From Blastocladiella emersonii ATCC 22665 (Eukaryota > Blastocladiomycota > Blastocladiomycetes > Blastocladiales > Blastocladiaceae), in the NCBI GenBank assembly GCA_025594325.1, contig JANHCV010000002.1, forward strand, positions 558,001 through 622,000: a stretch of 64,000 nt of DNA. Direction: 5' to 3'. A model generated the notes under the pieces. That model searched no databases. It was not told where the DNA came from and saw nothing but the letters and a program-made list of their open reading frames with translations. The position numbers and the translations under genes were made by a program. This document shows positions 21,901-33,439 of the stretch, piece after piece (within the stretch, counting starts at the first letter, position 1; every line of letters begins with the position of its first letter).

Positions 21901-24176
21901 GTGGACGGGACGCGGCGGTGCGACGTGCGCGATGAGTCAGCAGCTACCGCCGCGGGCGCGGGTGGTGGCGCATCACCACCGCCGGCGGCGGCGGCCGCGT
22001 CGGCGGGTCCCGCGAGCGTGACGAACTTGGGCGACACGTGCGCGTGCTGGTGGTAGACCGTGTGCTCGAACACGGACGTGAAGACGGGCCACGACGGGAG
22101 CTGGTCGCGATGATGCCGTTCGCGATGGTGACGGCGTCGCCGCTGCCCGCCGTCGCCCGTATCGACGGGCATGTACTCTGGCGCGCGGCGGCCGCGGCGA
22201 TTGCGGCAGCGAGGTGCCACGGCGGCCTCGACGGCGGGGGCGAGCGAAGAGAACCGGACGCGGGTGTCCGTCTCGTCAAACTCTTCCGCTTCAGACTCGG
22301 ACGAGGTCCATGAAGACGAGCCGTCGTCGTCGTCGTCGTCGTCGTCCGTCGTCGAAGCGAACCCGCGCTCGAGGTCACCGCCGCGCCGAGCGCCGCGTCG
22401 CCTTGTCGGCGAGCGGTAGCGGTTGCGCCGCCCGTTGGTGCGGATGGGGACGGGACCGAGCGGGACCGCCGAGTCGTCGGCGCCGTCATCCCCCGACTCC
22501 TCGCCGAGCGACGACCACGAGTTGTAGGCAAAATCGGACACGGCGCCGGAACTCGTATCGAACTCGGTATTGCGGTGCGCTGCGTTGGCGGCGACGGGCG
22601 AGGCGGGGAGCGGCGCGCTGCTCCGGACCCGCTCGAGGGCGACGCCCTCACCCACATCCACGCCCGCGCCCGCGGGGACCGTCGGCGGGTCAGACAAGAC
22701 CCGTCTGAAATGGCGGTGTCTGCGGCGGAACCGGCGTCTTAGCCTTCTGCGCTCGGCGAGGGCGCGCTGGTCGTAGGTCATGTGGTAGAGCGAGAGGGCG
22801 ATACCGGCCGCGAAGCTCATCTTGTAGACGGTGAAGGCGACCGTGTTGACGATGGCGAGCGCCGCGCCCTCGGCGAGGAACGGGTACGTCAGGGCCATGG
22901 TGACCGCCGACACGGCCGACAGGACCGTGTTGTGCAGCGAGGCGCGCAGGACGTGGCCGACGCGGGCAATGGACGAGGTCGCGGGGCGCGTGAGGCCCGC
23001 AGCAGCCGCGGACTGCTGGTGGTACTTGAGCTGGGCCGCCGTGGCCGCGGCGACAGCGACACCCGTCGCGTCCTCGCCCGACGCAGCAGCGGCGGCCGCG
23101 ACCATCGCCGCCGTGTGCCGCGCATGGCGGCGGCGCTGGTCGGCGGCGTGCCTGCGCCAGCGGACGCCGAGCTTGTAGACGAAGGCGGCCGAGAGGATGA
23201 GGACGGTGAGCGCCTGGGCGGACCCGTAGACGGACCCAAGGGCCGACAGCCACGCGCGCTGGGGCGAGCCAGCGGGGAACGGGTCGAGGATGGTGATGAC
23301 GGTCATGACATGCACCGCGATCTGCGCGGCCGCACGCGCGGCGACGAGGATGGCGACGAGCGGGAGGACGGTCCACTGGGCGCGGCGCGAGCGGAAGACG
23401 CGCGAGAACTTGTAGAGCAGGGCGAGCTCGCCGGCGGACTGCGCGGTGAAGGCGCACAGGAAGTTGACGGACCGCAGGGCGATGGTGACGGCGGTCCACG
23501 CGGCGCGGGTGGCCGGGGACGCGGGCGGGGCGACCGACCGCGCGGCGGGCGGGAACAGGAACAGGTACGGCAGCGCGGCGGTGCAGTACAGGTTGCCCGC
23601 GGTCGCGAGCAGGAGGACGTGCGTGAGGCGCGTCAGGCGCGCCCGCCGCCGCTGCGCCGAGGAGACCGAGGGCGGCGTCGCGTCGGCATCGTCGGTGAGT
23701 ACGGCGGTCGTCGCGGGCAGGAGACGCGAGTGCGACTCGTCACCATCCTTGCGCAGGTCGTGGCGGTGTGGGGCGGCGGGCCGGACGGGCTCGATGGTGG
23801 GCGCGAGCTCGGCGGCTGCGGGTCCGCTCGGCGCGTCCGTAGCAGACGCGTCCGTCGGTGCCGCGGGCGTGTGCGGTTCTGGTGGCAGATGGTGGTGGAG
23901 GTGGGCCACGTCGGCGGACGGCGGCGACCTGCGCGCGCTCCGCTTGACGGCAGCGGTAGCGGGCGATGCGGGTGCCCGTGGTGGCGGCGCCGAGTGGCGA
24001 GCGACCCAGCGCAGGGCGACGGACATGGCGACGAGGACGGTGGCGAGCAGGACAAAGACGTATCCGGCGACGACCGACTGGCGGAACAGGCCCGAGACGA
24101 CGAGGTCGGTGGGCCCGACCGAGGGGGCCGCCGGGTCGGCCGCCGCTGTCGTTGCCGTTGCCGAGGAGGAGGACAT
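18987..24176 (-). CDS. Hybrid sensor histidine kinase with seven-helix N-terminal domain
   Basis: Three exons: 24176-21015, 20950-20816 and 20750-18987, with introns of 64 and 65 bp in phase 0, giving 1686 aa from this ATG (MSSSSATAT); an in-frame ATG at 24314 would add 46 residues. About seven hydrophobic helices (first GYVFVLLATVLVAMSVALRW) are followed by a long Ser/Asp-rich linker and a GAF-like region ending in a coiled coil (QQQLAVVEAAAKAKS). HisKA has MSHEIRTP with the phospho-His at about residue 1055. HATPase has NLLSNAIKFT, DTGCGIP, FERFEQSD and GGTGLGLSIC. A degenerate receiver-like segment follows (VHVAVVVTGTW...LTRPF), then a canonical receiver (VLVVDDNPLNRR, phospho-Asp in AVFMDVRMPVMDGF at about residue 1578, YLRKPL). 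It should phosphorelay to a histidine phosphotransfer protein. The ligand is unknown. Confidence 0.85.
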
Positions 24177-25366
24177 CAGCGAGGGCAGAGAGGCGAGGAC
24201 GCGGGAGCCGGCCGGGGTCGGCGGGCAGGTCGGCGGTCGGCGGGGCTGTCTGCTGCATGTCAACGCGAAGGTGAGCATCCCCGTCAGCGAAGCACACCCC
24301 AGAGACCGAGGCACAAAAGCGAGGGCGCGGACCGAGCGGGGCCAAGGCGCGAGGCAACGATCGAGTCCGCGTTGCGATCAGTGCCGGTGCCGGCGTGTGC
24401 TGTGCCAGAGTTGGCGGAGAAGGACGAGCTGGGGCGAGCGAGGCGGCGGGCCGAGACTCGGGTGCGAGTGCGGGCACGGGTGCGAGCGAGTGGAGCCAGG
24501 GGGTCCGTCGTTCGTTCGGTCGGTCGGCCGGTCGCAGCGCGCGCAGTCGCAGTTGTCGCAATAATAGGCGGGGACGGGGCGCGAGAGGAGAAGAAGAAGC
24601 GCAACGGCGCGAGCAGGCAGCGGACGGGCGAGGCGAGGCGGCGCGTTCTCCGGTCGCCGTTCCGTGGCGCGCTCGTGTCGGCGGGGGAGGGGAGAGAGCG
24701 CACGGCACGGCACGCGACCGTGTGTGCCGGCGGATCAACGGGCCTCGCCTCGCGCCCACGTCTGATTGCTTCCGCCCGCGTGCCCGCGCGGTTGGCGCAG
24801 CGACGGCGCCGCGTCGATGGCGCCGAAGTGAGATCGAGCGTCCGCTCCTGCAAGCAAAGCGACCCCCGCCACGACGGCGAGCGACTTCGCGTTCGAGACC
24901 GCAAGGTCGGCCCTGCCTGGGCCCTGCCTCTGCGTGCAGGCAGCCCTGATCCGCCACAGCCGGAGCCCTCAGTCGGGGCATCCGGATAGCTATTTGTTGT
25001 CTCTGAATATGTCCCCGATCTTCGGTATATAAACCGCGACCCTTTGTTGGTTCGACAGCTTCCTCTCTCTGAATACCTCATATCGTATATCAAGGGGCTC
25101 CGTCCTGTATCAAGCCCGCCGTCCCGTGAGCGCCACGTGCGGCCGTGCGTCACCGGTCACACGCGCCTCGTGTGGCGTGTCGCAGAGTTTTGCCGCGTGT
25201 TTATCTCATCTCTTCATCTTATCTGTCGCGCCGCTCTGCTGCACGCCCATCCATCGCATCGCCCGCGCCCCGCCCGCGCCCCACCCGCGCCCCGACGCGC
25301 TACAAAAGCCCGCGCGCGGACGGACGACCCGCCCTCTCTCCTTCTCCCCAAGCAGCAAAAACCATC
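24177..25366. promoter_or_regulatory. Divergent intergenic region, kinase / PQ-loop gene
   Basis: About 1.2 kb separates the two divergent start codons and should hold both promoters and 5' leaders. Long frames in this stretch are antisense extensions of the GC-rich kinase gene. No recognisable element was found apart from a pyrimidine-rich leader before 25367. Confidence 0.45.
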
Positions 25367-26455
25367 ATGCCGACCTGTATCTGCCCGCCGAACCCGGCCG
25401 ACGGCTCCCCCGCGTCGCCCTTCTTCTCGCGCTTCTTCGGCGAGTGCATCTACACTCCGCGCCAGTCGCTCGCCATGGCCGCGGGGCTCGTCTCGATCGC
25501 GCTCTACGGCCTCGCGCTGCTGCCGCAGTTCCTCACCAACTACCGCCGCAAGACCGTCGCGGGCCTGTCGTGGGGCATGTTCGCCATCTGGACCGTCGCC
25601 GACCTCTGCAACACGGCCGGCGCGTACCTCACGGACCAGTTTGCAACCCAAAAGTCGACGGGCATCTTCTTCATCATCACCGAGGTCGCGTTTCTCGCCC
25701 AATACGTCTACTACCAGCACCTGTACCAAGGGCCGCACTACGACGGCCACCACCAGCCGATCGGTGGTGTCGAGTCGCCGGCACCCGCGCTCCTCGCGCC
25801 GCCCGCGTCGCCCAAGCCGCGCGTCCCGCACTCGCGCGTCGCGTCCGCCAACTCGGCCCGCGACTCGCCCGTCCCGCTCGCGTCCGATGAGACGGCCCCG
25901 CTCCTCGCCACCGCCACCGCCGACGCGCCCGCCACCACGTCGTACCTCGCCGCCACGGCCCACGTCGCCTTCGTGATCGCCGCCGCCGCCGCGCTCTCCT
26001 CCACCTCGTCCGCGATGCCAGCATCACCCTCGCCATCATCCACCACCGGCGTCCTCGCCCCGACCCTCCTCCCGCCGGGCCTGCCGTACTGCAACGCGCC
26101 CGCGTCCCTCTCCCCGGAAGCCATGGCCGTCGGGTCGGTGCTGGCGTGGGCGTCGGGCATGCTGTATTTCTGCTCGCGGTTCCCGCAGATCTGGCTCAAC
26201 TACACGCGCCGCAGCGTCGAGGGCGTGTCGCTGTCGCTCTTCTCGATCACGCTGGCCGCCAATCTGCTGTACGGGTTCGCGGTGCTGCTGCGCGCCGACG
26301 AGATCGCGGTCGACAAGTTCGTGTCCTCGACGCTCCCGTTCCTCGTCGGGTCCCTCGGCACGCTCGCGAGCGACTTGGCGATTTTCGCCCAGGCCTACAT
26401 CTACCGCGGCCGGCCGCATTGCGAGGAGGTCGTGGAGCCGGTGCCTGACGCGTAA
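25367..26455 (+). CDS. PQ-loop vacuolar/lysosomal cationic amino acid transporter
   Basis: 362 aa in one exon, starting MPTCICPPNPADG. Both PQ-loop repeats are present: LLPQFLTNYRRKTVAGLSWG near residue 55 and RFPQIWLNYTRRSVEGVSLS near residue 275, each beginning a bundle of three helices, seven helices in all. Between them lies a polar Pro/Ser linker of about 100 residues. The length and the two PQ motifs fit the Ypq1/PQLC2 family, which exports Lys, Arg and His from the vacuole or lysosome. The PQ proline-glutamine pairs that act as hinges are intact. The gene converges with SSU72, with only 93 bp between the stop codons. Confidence 0.85.
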   Translation: MPTCICPPNPADGSPASPFFSRFFGECIYTPRQSLAMAAGLVSIALYGLALLPQFLTNYRRKTVAGLSWGMFAIWTVADLCNTAGAYLTDQFATQKSTGIFFIITEVAFLAQYVYYQHLYQGPHYDGHHQPIGGVESPAPALLAPPASPKPRVPHSRVASANSARDSPVPLASDETAPLLATATADAPATTSYLAATAHVAFVIAAAAALSSTSSAMPASPSPSSTTGVLAPTLLPPGLPYCNAPASLSPEAMAVGSVLAWASGMLYFCSRFPQIWLNYTRRSVEGVSLSLFSITLAANLLYGFAVLLRADEIAVDKFVSSTLPFLVGSLGTLASDLAIFAQAYIYRGRPHCEEVVEPVPDA

Positions 26456-26548
26456 CCCGGTTGTGTTTGTGTTTGCATACCCTCCTCTATGAAACCCGTT
26501 GCTAGCTGATAAACCCCCCACCTTTGAGCAATTACGACAATCCACTTT

Positions 26549-27281
26549 TCACTTGAGATAACACACGGCGTGCAGCATCGCAAACGGCACCTCGCCCTTC
26601 CCCCCGCGCGCCGCCTGCACCGCGCGCAGCGCTGCGGGCAGGTCCGCGTCCAGCTCCCCCTCCTCCCGCGCCTCGAGATCCCGCACCAGCGCCGCAATCG
26701 CCGCCGCGCCGACCGCCGCGTCCGCCGCCGTATCCCGGATCTCGAGATTCACGACGTGCACGGGCCTTACCGCGCCTTTCGGCAGGACGCGCTGCGCGTC
26801 GTCGACGACCGCGTCAAACACGCGTTCCTCGCACGTCAGGACCACGTCAAAGGCGTCCGCGCCCGCGGCCGCGGCGCCGCGGTCCTGCCACCGCTGCGGC
26901 GCACGCTTGATGCGCTTGTTGCGGTCGAGCATTGCCAGCAGGCCGTTCGTCGTGTACAGCGCGGCGTCGCGCGAGCGCAGGTCGCTGTGGATCGTCTCGT
27001 ACGCGGTCCCGAACTCGTACACGTTCGGCTTGTCGATGGACGGGCCGGGGAGGCGGACCGCGGAGCCGGTGCCGAAGGAGGCGACGCGGAAGCCGAGTTC
27101 TCTACATTGTCAGGGCTTGAGTCGGGTGTGTGGGGAGGGACGCAGGAGTAGGGCCGTACTGCAGCATCAGGTGCGCGTGCATCGACCGGTTCATGTTGCT
27201 CGCGCACACCACGGCGTAGCGGTACTTGCTCTGCGGTTGCGCCTTCTGCGGCTTCGGCGCGGCGCCGTCGGACGGATTCAT
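26549..27281 (-). CDS. SSU72: Ssu72 RNA polymerase II CTD phosphatase
   Basis: Two exons, 27281-27160 and 27101-26549, joined across a 59-bp intron (GTACGG...TGTAG), give 224 aa. The catalytic CX5R loop reads CASNMNRS with Cys26 and Arg32. Family blocks follow: ELGFRVASFGTGSAVRLPGP, KPNVYEFGT, NGLLAMLDRNKRIK, VVLTCEERVFDAVV and PVHVVNLEIRD, ending FAMLHAVCYLK. Ssu72 removes phosphate from Ser5 and Ser7 of the polymerase II CTD and works with the cleavage/polyadenylation factor in termination. Relative to yeast and human the active-site loop has Met in place of Gln between the two Asn residues, and the linker after the DRNKRIK block is longer and Ala-rich. Both are probably tolerated. Confidence 0.93.
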
Positions 27282-29346
27282 TGCATAGAGTGGGGTCCCC
27301 GGGTTAACTGATACGTTGTGCAGGTAAGGCGAGGGGAGTGGGCCGAACTCAACGCCAGCAAGGCGTCTCGCCGCGCTCGCGGGTCAGGGACACGGGGGCG
27401 TCACGCGCAGATGATACACACGTCTGCATTGCTTAATCCGGCAAGCCCATCAGAAATCGTATCATCACCTCTCAACGATGGTATGACGCGTGTCACGATC
27501 CGGGAGAGGACGGCACCGCGCTCGTCGGCAGGTACATCGACGCGTCGTCGTCCCGGCGAACAGCGTGGACCTCGGCCGCGCCAGGACGCAAGAGCTCGTC
27601 GTCGTCGATCGCAGCGGAAGCTCCGAGAAGAACGAACTTATCGTTATCCGCCGCCGAGCAACCGGGAACGCCGAGCTGCGCACCATCGGCGACATCGGAG
27701 GTCGCGGGCGTCAACTAAGCAACGGGTTTTATGTCCAAGCCGCGCGCCAGCGAGGGCCTGGACGTACGTGTCTTGTAGCAGTAAACGAGGACCGTAGCGA
27801 TAAAGACTAATTCATGTGCGTAGTAGGCACTTCTCGCTCGCCACGCAACGCGGCGACACGAACGCACGAACTATGGCAGCCGCGGTGCCAGACAAACCGA
27901 TGAGAAAGCGAGTCGACGGTCCTGTCCTGGCGCAGTAAATGTTGGCGGCGAGGCTGCCGGTGTGGGGCCAGGAAATTGGCCAGTGTGGCAGAGACATCGC
28001 GAGCACGAGGGCCTTGCTTGACTTTGCGTAGCGTGCCGACTCCGTCGACTGTGTGGGATTCGATGAGTGTGTATCTGAGCGTCGTGTACGAGGAAACGTT
28101 GAACGCCTGCCGAGACGACCTTGGCCGAGTCCACCCACCAGCACAGCGTCCCCGGCGCGCTGGGCGCGGCGGAAAAGCCGGTCGAGATACAATCGCGCCG
28201 GTACGCGCAGTTTGAAAGCAACCATCGAGTCCTTGGACGCGTTGAAGTAGACATTAATCGTCGCGAAAGCGGGCATTTTGAGGGTTCTCAGACGCACGGG
28301 GTCGCGATGACGATCGAGTCGCACGCGAACGAGGGCATATAGAAAAATATACACTCGACCTTTCTCCGATATGGTGTCGATCCACGCGCTGCTGGGCTTC
28401 GCGGGAAGCGCACGCGTGATGGCGGAGGGCAGCAGTGAGGTTCTTGGACTCGTGCGAGTTGAGCGCGCGCCAACAACACACATCGAACTCAACTGAAAGC
28501 CCGTGCAAGTGTGCTCAAATCCAACTCTGGGTTGCCAAGCAACAGTAGATGCGACGGCAGGCCAGGAAGCACGAGCAGAAGGTGCGCGCCCTGTCGCCAA
28601 GAAACACGCCGTCGACCAGGCGGTCGGCGCGCAGGTGCCGCTCGCTGGAGCCGTCGTGTGTGTCGGCCAAGGCTTCCGTGGGCTACTCGTCGTGGCTGCG
28701 CGCATGAAGCGAGCAGCATGTCGCTCACACGCGGTTGTGAGCCGCGTCCTTCAGAGGGCCTAGGCGCCCGCCCACCCGCTGATGCTCTCGCCGACTGCCA
28801 GCCGGATATCAAGCTCAACCGTTGGACCAGCCGCGTCAAGCTGCACAAGGTGCCGGTTCGGCCAGCATGCTCCGGAGTGGGGAACGCTTCAAGGCGCTCG
28901 AGCTGCGCGACGACGGCGAGCTCGCGGCACTCTGCGACCTTGACGCCGTGGACGACGGACGCGCGTCGCCAACAACTGCTCTCGATGGTCGCGCTGCACG
29001 ATGCAGACTGCATGTGATTCATCTCGGCCAGGTGATGCAAGAGCAACGGCAGCGGCGCGGAGAGAGGAGTGGCGTGCGACGGCGGAGCGCCACTTCGACG
29101 GAGACCGCCGCCGCCGCGCCGCCGCCGCCACCGTTTCTCGACGTCGCCGCCGACCTTGGTTGCCCGCCCCTACGTACATGAATCTCGACGCCCGCGAATA
29201 GTACGGTCCCTGCCACTCGGCGCAGCGCGACCTGCGGGCCCAGAACTGACCGCCTCCGGCGTTTCCAGGACCTCCCAAGACGAACTCGACCAACACTCGC
29301 AACATCACATACCCTCCCTCTCATCTCTACAGTCGCCGCCGCCGCC
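27282..29346. other. 2 kb with no supportable gene
   Basis: The longest frame is 297 codons on the minus strand (27812-28705). It contains one plausible segment (VAFKLRVPARLYLDRLFRRA) but is otherwise Ser/Arg/Pro-rich, unsupported by codon pattern, and overlaps equally long frames in other phases. Decayed family genes could be here, but none can be matched to copies elsewhere in the window. The last 300 bp are the leader of the coiled-coil gene at 29347. Confidence 0.4.
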
Positions 29347-32300
29347 ATGTCGCGCCCCGATTCGCCGAACACGTCCATCGACCGGGTCAAGTTTGATCTG
29401 CAGCGCTCCGTCAACGAGCTCGGGCTCGAGAACGAGGAGGTGCGCTTCCCCCGCTTCTTCCCTCTCAGCCGATCCCCCCCCCCCCCTTCTCACCTTTCAA
29501 ACCCTTCACTCCGTAGCTGCGGACCAAGGTCGACCAGCTCGTTGAGGCCAACTCGGTCCTGTTCGACGAGAACGAGCACCTGCGCAAGACGTGCGATGCG
29601 CTGCGGTCGTCGCACAACCGCAGCCAGGGCCTGCTCGAGCTGCGCGACGAGGAGATCCGCTCGCTGCGGTCCCAGCTCGCGCGCGCCGCGCAGGGCGGGC
29701 CCGTCCCGCCCGTCTCGCCCGTGACCGCCGGCTTCGCGCTGCTCCAGCCCGTCCCGCCATTGCCACCGGGCAAGCGCGCCGCCGCCGCCGCCGCGGCCGA
29801 GCGCCAGCAACAACAGCAGCGGCAGCAGCTCCAGCAGATGCAGCAGCAGCAGCAGTCGACGTCCCCGTCGCGCGCCGCGAGCCGCCGCGGGTCCATCAAG
29901 GACGACCCGGGCATGGCGGCGCAGCTCCGCGCGTCCGGGTCGCGCCTGTCGCGCATGCTGCGCCTGCAGCAGGAGCTCGTCGGGTCGCTGCGCGACGAGC
30001 TGCAGCACCTCGCCGAGACCGAGAAGAAGCGCAAGCTGCGCCGCCGCCAGAAGCAGAAGAAGCTCGAGTCCAAGCTCAAGCGCGCCAGCATCCGCCTGCA
30101 GCGCGTCGGCGAGGGCGCGGGTGCCGACGAGTATGATGACGATGACGACGACATGTTCGCGCCAGTCCAGCCCCTGTCCCCGCACGGTGGTGGTGCCGGC
30201 GGCCTCGTCGGCGAGCTGGATGACGACGAGGATGACGACGAGGACACCAACTCGCGCTCCGACATCGACTCGCCGACAACGCCGATCCACGCGTCGCTCG
30301 CGCGCACGCACCAGCTCATCGACGCGCTCGAGCGGCTCGCCGAGAGCGTGCAGGTCGAGGTTGATGCCACGGTGCACGCGCAGCAGATGGCGCAGGAGGA
30401 CCGCGTCGGCCGCCTCGAGTCCGAGGTCGTGACCGCGCGCCGCCAGCTCGAGACCCTGCAGGAGGAGGGCACCAAGCTGCGCCAGCAGCTCGACCAGGTC
30501 ACCGTCACGGCGCGCCACCACGCGCGCAGCGTGCAGGCCGCCAACCTCGAGGTCGCCCGCACCACGGCCGAGCGCGACGCCGCGCGCACCGCGCACGACC
30601 GCGTCGCCCGCGCCCTCAAGAAGGCCGAGGACGAGGTCCGCGTCGCCCGCGACGAGAGCTTCCGTCTCCGCCGCAAGGTCGCCCTCGACTCGGCCGAGAT
30701 GGACCGCCTGCGCGTCGACCTCGACCGCGCCAAGACCCGCCTCCGCGAGGTCCAGCAGTGGCTCGGCGTCGCGCAGACCCCGAGCGCCGCGGGCTCCGAC
30801 GCTGGCGGGCTCACCACGGCCGGCGGCAGCGACGACGGCCAGCAGGCCGAGCGCAGCGATGCCGGCTCGCGCCGCTCGTCCGTGTCGATCGGCACCATGA
30901 CGTCGCCCGCCGTCGCTGCAGCGACCCTCGCCAGCATCCGCGCCACGCGCATCGGCGCCGGCAGCCCGGGCTCGCTCGAGCTCACCCGCGCCGGGTCCCC
31001 GGCCAGCGGCAGCTCGCGCCCGACGTCGCTCCTCCTCGCCGCCGCTGCTGCCGCGGGCGCTTCTTCGGCCAACGAGGCCGGGTCTAAGTCGGTTGACCGC
31101 CTCCCGCCCATGCCCGAGCCCGTCGACCGCGCCGCGCTCAAGGCCGAGCTGGCCGCCGAGCTGGCGCCACACGTGGCCGCGCTCGAGGCGCTCGCCGCCA
31201 AGCTGCACGCCGCGCCGGGTCTCCCGGACCTCGCGGTCGTCGCCGAGATCAAGCTCGTCACCGAGAAGGTGACCCGCGTGCAGGTCGCGGGCCAGGTGCG
31301 CGAGGCGCTCGCCGACCTCGCGCACGCGCAGGCGGTGCTGCGGCGCCACGCGGCCGAGGTGCTCGAGGCGCGCGAGGCCGTGCGCGTGTCGCGCGCCGCG
31401 CAGGACTACTTGGTGTCAGAGGTCGACCTGCTCAAGCGCCTCGTCGAGAATCAGGGCTCCGCCAGCACCACGACCGACCGCGTCGCGTGGGGCGAGTTCC
31501 TGCTGTCGGAGCTCCGCCGCCTCGTCGTGCAGAAAAGCCGCGCCGCCGGTGCGGCGGCCGCGAATGCCGGCGACGCGACCGAGGCCGCCGAGACCGTGAT
31601 CGCGGGTCCCGCCACGACCGTGGTCCACGCGCCCGTCGCGATGCTCGCGGGCCACTCGTCGCTCGTGTCGGTGCCCGTCACGCCCACGTCCGAGGCGGCG
31701 CCCGGCGGGCGGTCGTTCGAGGACCTGGCCGGGATGGCAGGCCAGATCGCCGCGCTCGAGGACGAGGTCCGCACGCTCACCCAGTACATTTCGTCGATCC
31801 TGCACCGCGTCTTCGACAGCGGCGACGCGCTGCTCGTCGAGAGCGTCCTGTCGCGCCGCGAGCCCGGGACGCCCAACTCGCCGACCAGCCCCGCCGGCCA
31901 CGGCGGTGCCAGCAGCAGCAACAACGCGCGCCCGCAGTCCGGGTCCGGCTGGGGCTCCGCGTGGCGCGACCTCGCGTCCGGCCTGCTCCAGGAGGCCAGC
32001 CGCCGCCGGTCCTCGCGCCTGTCGCAGACGGGCGGCGGCGGCGACGTGAGCCCGGCCCCCGCGACCGCGGGTAGCTCCCCCGCCGCCCCTCCCCTCGCGC
32101 CCGTCGCCGAGGACCGCGACGTGCTCCCGGGCGTGTGGTCGACGCCGCCGCGCGCGGCCGCGCGCCGGACCAACAACAACAACGCCGCGGGCAGCAGCCA
32201 CCTCGCGACGCCGCCCGCGTCCTCGCCCGAGCCGCCCGGCGACGACACGCCCGCCGGCGCCAAGTCGCCCAGCGCCAACAACAGCGGGCGCCGCAGCGGG

Positions 32301-32498
32301 CTGTTCCGCCTGTTCACGTCCGCCGCGCCGTCCCCGCCGCCCACGCCGTCCGAGTCGCCCAACAAGGTCGGCGGCGATGGCACCGAGGAGGCCGGGACCG
32401 CGAACCGCCGGCGCAAGAGCTTCGGGTATCTCCGCGTATCGGCCGCGCCCCAGGCGGCGGCGGTGAGCGGGACGTCGCCGCCGCCGACTCCGCGGTAG
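29347..32498 (+). CDS. Large coiled-coil protein of unknown function
   Basis: Exon 1 (29347-29439, MSRPDSPNTSIDRVKFDLQR) joins exon 2 (29517-32498) across a 77-bp intron containing a long C run; product 1024 aa. A heptad-rich N terminus (NELGLENEELRTKVDQLVEA, then LLELRDEEIRSLRSQL) is followed by a Gln tract, a basic stretch (EKKRKLRRRQKQKKLESKLK), an acidic Asp run, and a second long coiled coil at about residues 310-470. A further helical region (AALKAELAAELAPHVAALEA, later QIAALEDEVRTLTQYISSIL) precedes a low-complexity Ser/Pro tail. No enzymatic motif or membrane segment. It could be a cytoskeletal, centrosomal or ciliary scaffold, but nothing in the sequence decides this. Confidence 0.75.
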
Positions 32499-33439
32499 AG
32501 TGGGCTTCTCGCAGCAGCTGTAAACGCAACTCCTCATTCTCGCGCATCCCTCCAACATCATGATCATAGAACGCAATCACAGAGTACATTTTTTGTTGTC
32601 GTGGGTACTTCGCGTGCGTGGCGACGATGCAACGGCTGCGGCACAACCCAAGCAAGCGAAGACGTCGTGCCGCGTCAAGCGCTCAAGCTGAGCCGCCGCA
32701 AGCCGACTGCTGGCCGTCGGATCCCTCCTGCCGACCGGTATGAGCGAGGATCGCTTTTCGATCGCTTATTCGCGTTCGGTGGCCGGTTCTCCACGGCGCA
32801 AATGCACGCGGCACCAACCAACGTCGGTGAGACGCGTCGATTTATCACGTGGTGTGAGACACACGAGGGTTGATGATCACCGCCGCGCGTTCCCGCCGCC
32901 ACGTCAAGTCCGCTGAACCGCTCGCGCTCTCAACCCCACCATCCATGTATCCCCAAAATGGAGCAAAACTCGATGCAACGGACTCAGGACAACACGGGGT
33001 CGGTCTTCAGACTCAATGTTACCGCAGTCTTTGAGTCGGTCCTCGTTCATGCCGTCCGCCTGCATCCCGCTGGCGAGAGCTCTGCGCTTCTTGCACCTTA
33101 TGCCCGAGTCCTGCCGCGCCGCGATGCGCCGCCCCGCGTCTTTGGTGCGATTGTTGACCGTGCCCTCGCCAACCTGGATCTGCGCGAGACCATCTCCCGT
33201 GGGAAACTCGCGCCGTTGCGACTCTGGCACGCGGCTGGCCATAGCTTCCCCTCGAACTTCGGCGCTGAGCGCGGACGCGTTGCGCCACATGATAGCTGTG
33301 ATCGTTAAAGTGTGTGACGCACGTGGTGGCGTTCGACCTTCTCACATCGCTTTCGCGGTCAGCCCCCGTCCCGGGTCGCGGCGACGTTCTCTCCTCCCTG
33401 CGTAATCATCCACTCGCCACGCCTTCCTTCCGAAACTCC
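32499..33439. other. Intergenic region with a family 5' element near its 3' end
   Basis: No supportable gene in the first 780 bp; short frames in several phases only. The family 5' element at 33276-33298 lies toward the right end, before the accessory gene at 33440. Confidence 0.45.
33276..33298 (+). promoter_or_regulatory. Variant family 5' element
   Basis: CGCGTTGCGCCACAT is identical to the consensus. The 3' half is altered to GATAGCTG in place of CAGCTGA. It is preceded by GGA, giving GGACGCGTTGCG. The next plausible ATG (33440) is 142 bp downstream, somewhat farther than in the A and C families. Confidence 0.5.

Noticed and set aside
22782-24989. 735-codon plus-strand frame
   Set aside because: Antisense to the seven-helix exon; composition is Arg/Gly/Glu low-complexity and no motif is present.
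27812-28705. 297-codon minus-strand frame as a gene
   Set aside because: Mixed, Ser/Arg/Pro-rich, no homologue in the window, and equally long frames overlap it; left as unsupported.
29465-31349. Two long minus-strand frames of about 600 codons under the coiled-coil gene
   Set aside because: The sense frame has heptads, a clean intron and a sensible start; the antisense frames are Leu/Arg or Ser/Arg artefacts of codon bias.
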